Assembly (NCBI GenBank): GCA_965238125.1
Contig: OZ250179.1
Coordinates: 1,240,001-1,304,000, forward strand
Length of the DNA: 64,000 nt
Source: UBA6623 sp965238125
Lineage (GTDB): Bacteria; Acidobacteriota; Terriglobia; Bryobacterales; UBA6623
Reading direction: 5' to 3'
Under the pieces are notes generated by a model. It was not told where the DNA came from, searched no databases, and saw only the letters and a list, made by a program, of their open reading frames with translations. Position numbers and translations under genes: made by a program. Below, piece after piece: positions 51,928-60,262 of the stretch (position 1 is the first letter of the stretch; each line of letters begins with the position of its first letter).

Positions 51928-52475
51928 GGTGGGGGACCTCCTTCCAGCAACTACCTTAGCTTATATTCGGGATGCTCGGAATTAGATTAGAAGGAAGATT
52001 TGTCCCGCCTACGACCTGATCCCGCAGGCGTTAGATCCGCACGGAACTCACCGGGTTCCCAGCCAGCGGATGGTGCGAGCCTTAACTTCCAACAAGAGAA
52101 AGAGTTCGAGTTTTTGGACACTGCGCCGTCCGGGCCACCTCCGTCAGGATCGCTAGTCACACGATGACGGACCCACTTTTTCAGACCTGCGACCGCTTTG
52201 ACTGTGGACACATGCCTGTCCCCCGCCACGGACATGGCCGATGCCCGACGGATCTCCACCACGTGACATAGCGGTCGCGCTAAGCGGCACAGACCGTTGC
52301 GGACGTCGATCAGGAAGTCGCCTGCAACTTTCGGATAATGAATCTCTCAGCGCGAAGAATATGGCCGTGCACCGCCTTGACGCGCATGGATTCAGCGGAG
52401 TCTTCGAGGATGATCGCGGAATACTCCCCAGCGCCCTGTTTCACGCGAATGACGATGTGCCCCGGGTCGCTTAAG
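51928..52475. other. Intergenic region with an ORF fragment abutting IS1380 copy 2
   Basis: On the minus strand a frame reading PGHIVIRVKQGAGEYSAIIL and then EDSAESMRVKAVHGHILRAE runs from the IS end to TGA 52310-52312. It looks coding-like and may be the tail of a gene cut by the IS. The rest of the region shows nothing recognisable. Confidence 0.4.
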
Positions 52476-54141
52476 CCCGCATTTTCAATTTGATGTATGA
52501 GCTTCAGACCATCCAGCGACCTTCAGCGTCTTTATTGATAGGGGCTAGAGCCCGATAAGGACGCCATGGAGGTCAACACCCGATGGGTGAAAAAGAAAAC
52601 AAGCCGTTTCAGCTCACGTTCAATGGATTTCTCAAAGTCGATTTCCAAGGATCGCGAGTCACCTCGGATGGCGGTCTGATTCTCGTTCGTGAACTGGATG
52701 AACGACTCGGACTCGGGAAGCTGATCGACGAGCATCTCAGCGACTCGCGACAAGGCTTGAACAAGAAGTTCCCGCTGGCCGATCTGCTGCGGCAGTCGGT
52801 CTACAGCCGACTCGCTGGCTACGAGGACCTCAATGACGCCGTTCGAGTATCCGCCGATCCGACCTTTCGCTTGATCGGCTCGAAGAGGAACTGGGATCGC
52901 GGAGCAGCCTTGACCTCGACGCTGCATGGCTTCGAGACGGAGATGCTGGCGAGCGAAGAGAACTTGCTGGGGCTGATGGCAGTGAACCGGGAGCTGGTCG
53001 CGCAAGCCGAAGCTCCCGACGGTTCAGACCGCGTGGTGCTCGACATGGACTCCACGGAGAGCCCCGTCCACGGCCAACAGGAAGGCAGTGCCTACAACGG
53101 CCGTTTTGAGTCCCTCTGCTATCACCCGCTGTTGCTGTTCAACCAGCACGGCGACTGCCTAGGCGCGAAGCTGCGTCCCGGCAACGTGCACAGCGCCGAG
53201 GACTGGGACGAGCTGCTACTGCCGGAGATCGAACGACAACAGGCGGAGGGCAAACAGGTGACGTTCCGCGCCGACGCCGCCTTCGCCAAGCCCGAGATCT
53301 ACGAGGCGATGGAGGAGCGCGGCGTGGACTACGTGATTCGCATCCCGGCGAACAAGAGCCTGGAGCTGGAGATCGAGGACATCCTGTTTCGGCCACCGGG
53401 CAGGCCGAACGCCAAGCCCCTAGTGCGCTACAAGAGTTTTCGCTATCAGGCCGAGAGCTGGTCGAAGGCAAGGCGAGTTGTCGCCAAGGTCGAGCATCAC
53501 CAGGGCGAACTATTTCCGCGCGTCGGATTTGTCGTGACGAGCATGAGCTTGCCGAGCTGCTCGGTCGTGCGGTTCTACAACAAGCGCGGCACGGCGGAGC
53601 AGTGGATCAAAGAAGGCAAACAGGCCACGCACTGGACCCGCTTGTCGTGTCACCGCTTCCGAGCCAACGAGGTACGGCTGCAACTCAGCGTGCTGGCCTA
53701 CAACCTGGGCAACCTGTGGCGGCGGCTAGGGCTGCCGCAGCGAATCAAAAGCTGGTCGCTAACGAGTTTGCAACACAGGTTGATGAAGACCGGCGGTCGG
53801 CTGGTCAAGCATGCTCGCTACTACTGGTTGCTGCTGGCGGAGGGGCATCTGAACCGGCGGCTGTTCGGTGACATGCTGCATAGGATCTGGGCGCTGCCTG
53901 TGCCGGGTGGGTAGCGTTGCCCGGGCGAGGATCAACAGTTTTTGGCTCCAAAAAGGTTTCGCAGGGAGCAGTGTCGGCCGGAGCGCCGTTCAGTCCGCTC
54001 AATCAACGTCTGTGAGCGGACGGACGAGCCCTGGCGCCTACCGGCGGAGGTGATGTGCAGGGTTCAGCGCGAAAAGACGTGGTATTCGGCGCAGCGGGGG
54101 TGTATCCTGTGACCGTGCCAGGGCCAAAATGGAAATCCTGG
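52476..54141 (+). mobile_element. IS1380-family element, copy 2
   Basis: 1666 bp, same length and organisation as copy 1. The right end matches copy 1 exactly (ending CCAAAATGGAAATCCTGG). The left end (CCCGCATTTTCAATTTGAT) has drifted. No clear target duplication is visible (left flank CTTAAG, right flank CTTGAC), which suggests an older or rearranged insertion. Confidence 0.88.
52583..53914 (+). CDS. IS1380-family transposase, copy 2
   Basis: 443 residues with the same DDE motifs as copy 1 (VLDMDSTESPVHG, FRADAAFAKPEIYE, YNKRGTAEQWIKEGK). It differs from copy 1 at scattered residues (for example QEGSAYNGRFESLCY), so the two are diverged, not recent duplicates. The frame is intact. Confidence 0.93.
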   Translation: MGEKENKPFQLTFNGFLKVDFQGSRVTSDGGLILVRELDERLGLGKLIDEHLSDSRQGLNKKFPLADLLRQSVYSRLAGYEDLNDAVRVSADPTFRLIGSKRNWDRGAALTSTLHGFETEMLASEENLLGLMAVNRELVAQAEAPDGSDRVVLDMDSTESPVHGQQEGSAYNGRFESLCYHPLLLFNQHGDCLGAKLRPGNVHSAEDWDELLLPEIERQQAEGKQVTFRADAAFAKPEIYEAMEERGVDYVIRIPANKSLELEIEDILFRPPGRPNAKPLVRYKSFRYQAESWSKARRVVAKVEHHQGELFPRVGFVVTSMSLPSCSVVRFYNKRGTAEQWIKEGKQATHWTRLSCHRFRANEVRLQLSVLAYNLGNLWRRLGLPQRIKSWSLTSLQHRLMKTGGRLVKHARYYWLLLAEGHLNRRLFGDMLHRIWALPVPGG

Positions 54142-54275
54142 CTTGACACAACGGAACGCCGTATCAGTGAGGACACTTTTCAGCCCGCAAGATCGCGACG
54201 AGATTCTCGCGCGAAATGCAGGCGCTGCGAGCACGCTGCCCGTGGGGGCACCTTGAACGTTCCACGAACCACTTA

Positions 54276-55369
54276 TTGAGTCTCGCATAATATCCTGTCA
54301 ATCGAGACAAAGAGAAGACTGTTTCCAGAAAGCGGTAATCAAGCGTGGTTTGCGGCGCATGCGCCGCAGCGTTTTGCGGGCACGTTCGTCGAGTTCCCAG
54401 TAGTCCTTCGGACAGACGTTCGGCAACTCGTGCTGTTTCCAGTACGCCCAGATGTATTCCACCGGATTCAGCTCCGGCGCATACGCCGGCAAATACTCCG
54501 TCACGATATGGCCTTGCGAGAGTTCAATGAACTCTCGCACCATCCGACTGCGATGCGCCGGCAAGCGGTCCCAGACGATCATCAACGGGCCGTCCATGTG
54601 GCGAACCAAGGCCTTCAGAAAGTCGATGACCTCCAACTCGCCAATCGCGCCGGGATAGAGCCGAAAGTAAAAGTTGCGCAACGTCAACCCGGCCGACACC
54701 GAAAGCTTCTGCCAATTGAAGTTGAACTCCAGCAGCGGCGTCTCGCCGCGCGGCGCCCAGGTGCGGCAACGATGCGGCTTCTGACTCCATCCGCTTTCGT
54801 CGATGAAGACGATCGTGCGGTCTTGTTTGCGGGCTTTTTTTTAATGGCCGGCCACCTCTTGCACTTCCAATCGCGGATGGCCTCTTCGTTGCGCTCGCGG
54901 GCTTTGCCGACCGGGCGTTGCGGGCTCCAGCCGAGCGCCCGCAGGATCTTCCAGACATGGCCCTCGTGATAGCGCACGCCGAACTCGTCTCGGATCAGAC
55001 GAGCCACCCGCGGACAGCTCCACAACGGCGTCGGGAAGCCGTGCGCCTCGGGGCCTTCGAGCAGCAGGATCTCCAGGCGTTCGAGCTGCGTGGCGTCTAA
55101 TAGCGGCTTGCGGCCGGCGCGGCCGGCCTTGCGCAGCCCGGCCTCGCCTTGCGCCAGGTACTGTCGTCGCCACTCACTGACGGTTTGGCGGGCGACTGTC
55201 AGACGCCTGGCGGTTTCGGACTGATTGAGTCCTTCATCGAGCAAACGCATCGCTTCGAAACGGCGTTTCTCCAATGCTTCGAAATCGCGGCGCTTTCCTT
55301 TCGGTGTTCCCATACATAAGAATACGTACGGCAACACCAAAAAGTGTCACTTTATTTTGCGAGACTCAA
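54276..55369 (-). mobile_element. IS630-family element, subtype A, copy 2
   Basis: 1094 bp flanked by TA at 54274-54275 and 55370-55371. Nearly identical to copy A1, with a few point differences (for example near 54350, 54869 and in the right terminus). It sits 134 bp after IS1380 copy 2. Confidence 0.95.
54298..55313 (-). CDS. IS630-family transposase, subtype A (-1 frameshift)
   Basis: Same orfA/orfB structure as copy A1, starting ATG 55313 and ending 54298. The A8 slippery run and all DDE residues are kept. The change at 54869 is synonymous in orfA. Confidence 0.9.
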
Positions 55370-55371
55370 TA

Positions 55372-55903
55372 AGCGCCTCAACTGGAGGCTGTCGAACGCT
55401 CGAAATGCCGGTCATTGTTCCACCTCTTCGCGTCTAAAGTGTCCTCTGTCTGAGATCTTCATGAGTGCTGGGCTGTCCGCTCCAGTGCCGGGGCTAGACG
55501 TTTGTGCCCGCCGCCATTGTCCACAGGTTTCCGCCTCTCAGCAGGCAAAGTCTATCAGGTGCAAAACACCAGATGCCCGGCGGCTACCACCTGCGGTTTA
55601 GCCGCATGTGTCGCGGTTTTCGTTTACGTGAAAACCAGGCTGCAAAAGAAACCATAGACGAACAGCCAGAGTGGGCTGCCGGCGCCCAGCGTCAAAAGTA
55701 TCCTTTCTAGTCTCATATGTTCTCCTTTCGGTTATGCTCCATGACCGCTTTGCGGCCTCGATAGTGAGTGCGGCAAGGCTGCGAATTCTTACACCCTGAA
55801 TGAAAAAGATTCTGGGAATCACCGAAGCGACGAGAGCGGCGAGCGTTGCAACGTCGATCGACGGCCGCCAAGTCGCAGCACCTATTTCGGCGGCTAGCCC
55901 GCT
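55372..55903. other. Segment between two IS630 copies
   Basis: About 530 bp between subtype A copy 2 and subtype B copy 4. Apart from a 30-codon ORF with a strong ribosome binding site (55624-55716), nothing recognisable is seen. The segment just upstream of that ORF (minus strand) has an open frame with hydrophobic stretches but no family. Confidence 0.4.
55624..55716 (-). CDS. Possible 30-residue membrane peptide
   Basis: ATG 55716 is preceded by AAAGGAGAACAT, an ideal Shine-Dalgarno with 5-nt spacing. The peptide starts MRLERILLTLGAGSPLW and continues LFVYGFFCSLVFT, a hydrophobic, potentially membrane-spanning sequence. Its ATG overlaps the TGA of an upstream frame. No family recognised; the case rests on the ribosome binding site and composition. 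Confidence 0.35.
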   Translation of the reverse strand: MRLERILLTLGAGSPLWLFVYGFFCSLVFT

Positions 55904-55905
55904 TA

Positions 55906-56998
55906 TTGAGTCTCGCAAAATAAAGTGACACCTTTTTGGGGTACGTACGTCTTTGTATGTATGGGAAATACAAAAGGCGTACGGCGGGATTTCGAGGCCC
56001 TGGAGAAGCGCCGTTTCAAAGCGATCCGGTTGGTCGAGCAAGGCTGTAGTCAGTCCGAGACAGCGAGGCGATTGAAGGTCGCGCGGCAAAGCGTCAGCGA
56101 GTGGCTGCGACGATACCGGCGTGACGGCGAAGCCGGGTTGCGCCAGGCCGGCCGCGCCGGCCGTAAGCCGCTGTTGGACGCCGCGCAGCTCGAACGCCTC
56201 GAGGCGTTGCTGCTGGAAGGCCCCGAGGCGCACGGCTTCCCGACGCCGCTGTGGAGCTGTCCGCGGGTCGCTCGTCTGATCGGAGACGAGTTCGGCGTGC
56301 GCTATCACGAGGGCCATGTCTGGAAGATCCTGCGGGCGCTCGGTTGGAGCCCGCAACGGCCCGTCGGCAAAGCGCGGGAGCGCAACGAAGAGGCCATCCG
56401 CGGCTGGCAGCGCAAGACTTGGCCGGCCATTAAAAAAAAGCCCGCAAAGAAGAACGTACGATCGTCTTCATCGACGAAAGCGGATTGAGTCAGAAGCCGC
56501 ATCGTTGCCGCACCTGGGCGCCGCGCGGCGAGACACCGGTGTTGGAGTTCAACTTCAACTGGGACAAGCTGTCGGTGTCGGCCGGGCTGACGTTGCGCAA
56601 CTTTTACTTCCGGCTCTATCCCGGCGCGATCGGCGAGCTGGAGGTCATCGACTTCCTGAAGGCTTTGGTGCGCCACATCGACGGCCCACTGCTGATCGTC
56701 TGGGACCGGCTGCCGGCGCACCGCAGCCGCCTGGTGCGGGAGTTCATCCAGCTCTCCGAGGATCACATCGCAACGGAGTACTTGCCGCCCTATGCGCCGG
56801 AGTTGAACCCGGTGGAATACATTTGGGCGTACTGGAAGCAGCACGAGTTGCCCAACGTCTGCCCGAAGGACTACTGGGAACTCGACGAGCGCGCCCGCAA
56901 AGCGCTGCGGCGAATGCGCCGCAAACCGCGCTTGATTACCGCTTTCTGGAAACAGTCTTCTCTTTGTCTCGATTGACAGTATATTATGCGAGACTCAG
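55906..56998 (+). mobile_element. IS630-family element, subtype B, copy 4
   Basis: 1093 bp flanked by TA at 55904-55905 and 56999-57000. Same terminal variant as copy B3. It truncates a VOC-family gene at its right side. Confidence 0.95.
55961..56976 (+). CDS. IS630-family transposase, subtype B (-1 frameshift)
   Basis: orfA 55961-56488, A8 run, then orfB to 56976. NPVEYIWAYWK is intact. Apparently identical in protein sequence to copies B1 and B3. Confidence 0.9.
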
Positions 56999-57000
56999 TA

Positions 57001-57102
57001 GGACCAGTCCCCTGCGACATGCGCGACCCGGACGGTTACATCATCGAAGTAGGACAGCCGGGTCGAGAAATGGTTGATCTTTTTCGGAGCTGCGCCACCT
57101 GA
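57001..57102 (+). pseudogene. C-terminal remnant of a VOC/glyoxalase-family protein
   Basis: 33 codons directly after the IS end: PVPCDMRDPDGYIIEVGQPG and a short tail. RDPDGxxIEVxQ is the C-terminal metal-ligand signature of vicinal-oxygen-chelate proteins. Its TGA overlaps the ATG of the next gene (TGATG), so the two were an operon before the insertion. The N-terminal part is not found on the other side of the IS. Confidence 0.65.
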
Positions 57103-58010
57103 TGCCGCGCCTACCGATTCTGCTTCTCGTTTCCACAATCCTCGGTGTCGCCCAATCCGAGCCGACCGAACTCAGTTACCAGGCTGACGCCGAGTGGCGC
57201 AAATTTCCCCCGGGTATGAACTTCGGTCCGGCCGCTTCCGTCGATACAGACCGCGACGGAAACGTCTACGTTTTCCGTCGAGTCGAGCCGCCGGTTGTGG
57301 TCTTTGAAAGTAACGGCGACTTCAAGCGGGCCTTTGGCGCGGATCTCTTCACCAACCCGCACGGCATCCGCATTGGTCCGGACGGTAGCGTATGGGGCGT
57401 GGACGACGGTTCGCACGTCGCGATCAAGATGAACACGACGGGCCGGGTGCTGATGGTGCTCGGTCGGCAGGGACGGGCCGCCAAGGCCTCCAACCGATTC
57501 GACGGGCCCACGGATATCGGCTTCGGGCCCAACGGCGAGCTGTATGTCGCGGACGGCAACAACGCGCGAGTTGTGAAGTTTACTAAACGGGGACGTTTCG
57601 TGAAGGCTTGGGGTCGGCCCGGCTCGGGTGAAGGCGAGTTCAATCTCCCCCATGGGATCGCCGTGGACAAGCAGGGCCTTGTCTATGTTTGTGACCGCGA
57701 TAATCTTCGTGTCCAGGTTTTCGATGCGGATGGAAAGTTCCTGCGGCAATGGAGGGACCTTGGGACCCCCTTTGGAATCGATATCGCCGAGGATCAATCG
57801 ATCTATATCGGCGACGCCCCGGGACACCGGTTCGTCAAGCTCAACTCAGACGGGGCTATTCTCGGTTCTCATGGGGAGGAGGGCGAGATGCCGGGGCAGT
57901 TGGGGTTGGGCCCTCACCACCTGGCGGTCACCCCGGATCGGACCGTCTACACAACCGAGATTCCAAACTTGCGGGTTCAGAAATTTTTGTTTAAGGGTTC
58001 GTCGGAGTGA
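57102..58010 (+). CDS. Secreted NHL-repeat beta-propeller protein
   Basis: A 302-residue protein with a signal peptide (ILLLVSTILGVAQS) and about six NHL-type repeats: FGPAASVDTDRDGNVYVFRR, NPHGIRIGPDGSVWGVDDG, GPTDIGFGPNGELYVADGNN, LPHGIAVDKQGLVYVCDRDN, GIDIAEDQSIYIGDA and HHLAVTPDRTVYTTEIPN. Such propellers act as binding scaffolds or lyases (peptidylglycine amidating-like); no catalytic residue can be assigned. It is translationally coupled to the remnant VOC gene. Confidence 0.85.
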   Translation: MPRLPILLLVSTILGVAQSEPTELSYQADAEWRKFPPGMNFGPAASVDTDRDGNVYVFRRVEPPVVVFESNGDFKRAFGADLFTNPHGIRIGPDGSVWGVDDGSHVAIKMNTTGRVLMVLGRQGRAAKASNRFDGPTDIGFGPNGELYVADGNNARVVKFTKRGRFVKAWGRPGSGEGEFNLPHGIAVDKQGLVYVCDRDNLRVQVFDADGKFLRQWRDLGTPFGIDIAEDQSIYIGDAPGHRFVKLNSDGAILGSHGEEGEMPGQLGLGPHHLAVTPDRTVYTTEIPNLRVQKFLFKGSSE

Positions 58011-58218
58011 GTATCGCAAGCCGGAGTCCCGCGGTTCTCACTGCCCCTTCCGTGCGATCTCAACCTCCTTCGACGAGCTTCTGAACGGCCCCGTGGCAAG
58101 ATTGCCGGCTTTGACGTATCATCGTGCCCAGTGGTTTGTGCGATCGACGAAATCACCCGGCACCGGAATACGGCTTCGTCGGATCCGCCGGCATCTTTGA
58201 CCGAGTGAGGAGTTACCA

Positions 58219-59640
58219 ATGACCAAGCGAAGCAAGATGATCTCCCGACGCCAAGCGCTCAAGGGCGCCGCGGCGTTGTCCGCTTCCACTGCCGCGTTCC
58301 CCCTGATTGTCGACCCGCACATTCTTGGACGCGCTGCCGCGGCAGCGCCAAGCAATACCCTCAACGTTGCAACGATCGGAGTTGGTAAGCAAGGTCGCTT
58401 TAACACCAGGAACGCAGCGCGAGCCGGCGCAAACATCGTTGCCATCTGCGATGTCGACGACCGACAGGCGGCGGAAATGGCAAAAGATTTCCCTAAGGCC
58501 AAGATCATCAAGAATTTCCGTGAGCTGCTGGAAAAGGAAAAAGGCGTTGACGCCGTCATGATTGCCACTCCCGACCATTCGCATGCGTCCATCGCGATCG
58601 CGGCAATGGAATTGGGTAAGCCGGTGTATTGCGAAAAGCCTCTCGCACACACCGTGTATGAATGCCGCAAGATGGCGCAGGTCGCGCGTGACAACAACGT
58701 CGTGACGCAAATGGGAAACCAAGGTCGATCGTTTCATTCGATCAAGGAGTTTTCCGAGTGCATCTGGTCCGGCGCCATTGGTGAAGTTCGCGAGGTTCAC
58801 TGTGTCCAGGCTGCCTTCGGTTACAGTCGATTGAATCTGTTGCCGGGCATCCATGACGATCACGCGATCCCCAATGGGCTCGACTGGGATATGTGGATTG
58901 GCGGCACCAAATACCGAAACTACAACCCGGCCTACCATCCCGGCGCCTGGCGCGGTTGGACGGCGTTCGGCGGCGGCAACATGGGCGACTTCGTTTGCCA
59001 CATCGTCGATCCGGTATTCCTGGCGTTGAAACTCGGAGCCCCCGTGTCGGTTGTCGCCGAGGCCGAGGGTTACGACCCGGCCATTCACGGCGAGACGTTT
59101 CCGGCATCGACCAAGGTGCGGTTTGAATTTCCAGCGCGGGGGCAGAGGCCGCCGGTAACGCTCTATTGGTATGACGGCGACGCCTACAAGCCGCCGCATC
59201 CGGAGGAAGTGAAGCCGGGCAAAGCGCCGATTCCCATTCCCGGCTGGCGCCCGGGTAAGCAAGTCGGCGGAATGGTTATCGGGGACAAGGGCAAGATTGT
59301 GTACGGATCGCACGGAGCGAGGGACTGGCGAATCCTTGGCGAAGGCAGGATGGAAGAGTACATGGGAGATCGAAAAAGAGTGCCCGAGCCGATCGAGCCC
59401 GGCCCGCCGCCCAACAAGAAGCATCTCGCCGAGTGGCTCTCCGCCTGCAAAGGTTGGAAGGTCGCCAATTCGAACTTTGATTACGGCGCGCCGCTTACGG
59501 AAATAGCGATGCTGGGGAACATCGCCATCCGGCTGCTGGGAACGGAATTAAAGTGGGATTCCAAGAACATGACGTTTCCCCATCAGCCCAACGCGAATCA
59601 GTATCTGCACACGCAATACCGCGACGGCTGGTCTTTGTAG
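58219..59640 (+). CDS. Tat-exported Gfo/Idh/MocA-family oxidoreductase
   Basis: A 473-residue protein with twin-arginine signal (SRRQALKGAAALSASTAAF), a Rossmann domain (VATIGVGKQGRFNTRNAARA), the EKP hallmark (VYCEKPLAHTVYECRKMA), and the C-terminal dehydrogenase-like domain with NMGDFVCHIVDPVF. GAGGAG precedes the ATG. Exported members usually keep NADP(H) tightly bound, as in glucose-fructose oxidoreductase. The sugar substrate is unknown. Confidence 0.9.
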   Translation: MTKRSKMISRRQALKGAAALSASTAAFPLIVDPHILGRAAAAAPSNTLNVATIGVGKQGRFNTRNAARAGANIVAICDVDDRQAAEMAKDFPKAKIIKNFRELLEKEKGVDAVMIATPDHSHASIAIAAMELGKPVYCEKPLAHTVYECRKMAQVARDNNVVTQMGNQGRSFHSIKEFSECIWSGAIGEVREVHCVQAAFGYSRLNLLPGIHDDHAIPNGLDWDMWIGGTKYRNYNPAYHPGAWRGWTAFGGGNMGDFVCHIVDPVFLALKLGAPVSVVAEAEGYDPAIHGETFPASTKVRFEFPARGQRPPVTLYWYDGDAYKPPHPEEVKPGKAPIPIPGWRPGKQVGGMVIGDKGKIVYGSHGARDWRILGEGRMEEYMGDRKRVPEPIEPGPPPNKKHLAEWLSACKGWKVANSNFDYGAPLTEIAMLGNIAIRLLGTELKWDSKNMTFPHQPNANQYLHTQYRDGWSL

Positions 59641-59880
59641 TTGCCGATCGGCGTAGGAAGTTCACTCGGGGCGGAGCCTGAACTCGAACCGGTGGTTTTC
59701 CCAGAGCGGCCGCTCTAGGCTGCTAACTCGAGATCGAGCGTCGCTTAGCGGGGATGCCGGCGCGGTCCTGTGCATGACGCGATCAATGGCAACCAGGAGG
59801 CCCAACGAGCGTCTTACTCTGAACCAACGCGAGGGCTACGAGAACAGGGTCCGTTAGTGGCCGCCTTATTTTCCAGCCAC

Positions 59881-59952
59881 CCGAGCCGCGCCGCCTCGCG
59901 GCGCGGTCTTTCCGCGCGAAGGAACCCCGCGTAGCGAGGCGGCGCGGCTCGG
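59881..59952. repeat. 19-bp perfect inverted repeat
   Basis: CCGAGCCGCGCCGCCTCGC (59881-59899) pairs with 59934-59952. The 34-nt loop has its own GCGCGG...CCGCGC hairpin. Confidence 0.65.
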
Positions 59953-60088
59953 CTGGTGCGTGGAGGGCGAAACCGGGACGGCTGGTCTTTGTAGATCGTC
60001 AATCGGGAATTTATCACAAGGTCGGGTCGGTTGATGGATCCGCGTCTTGCTCCTGACCCGAAACTTCGATTGGGGCGAGTTGAGAAGA

Positions 60089-60116
60089 GGGCAGGCCTGG
60101 AGACCTGCCCCACTGG
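60089..60116. repeat. Palindromic repeat GCAGGCCTGGAGACCTGC, copy 4
   Basis: Full form with the CCCACTGG tail. Confidence 0.75.
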
Positions 60117-60262
60117 AGCCGCTCGAACAAGTTAGCGTGCACACACGGCCTTCCGACGGGGCCGGAAACCGAGCTGACGCAGCACGCTGGACAAAAAATT
60201 TGTCTTTTTGTGACATCGATTGTTCGCGACAGCTATCCGCGAAGAGGTAGAATTGGATCGTC

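Larger units (their letters stand above)
59641..60262. other. Intergenic region with palindromes, upstream of the kinase
   Basis: About 620 bp. It contains a 19-bp perfect inverted repeat (59881-59952) and a GCAGGCCTGGAGACCTGC palindrome (60089-60116). GACAAAAAATTTGTCTTTTTGTGACA (60189-60214), with an internal palindrome, lies about 50 bp before the kinase start and could be an operator or promoter. No gene seen. Confidence 0.5.

Noticed and set aside
54055..54279. A 74-codon frame ending at the IS630 stop-supplying site
   Set aside because: Its first half is the non-coding 3' end of IS1380 copy 2, also present in copy 1 on the other side of a different flank. It is not a gene, so I did not count it as a third stop-codon insertion.
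52476..56998. Composite transposon formed by IS1380 and two IS630 copies
   Set aside because: The bounding elements are of different families and subtypes, each IS630 has its own TA duplication, and no passenger gene is present.
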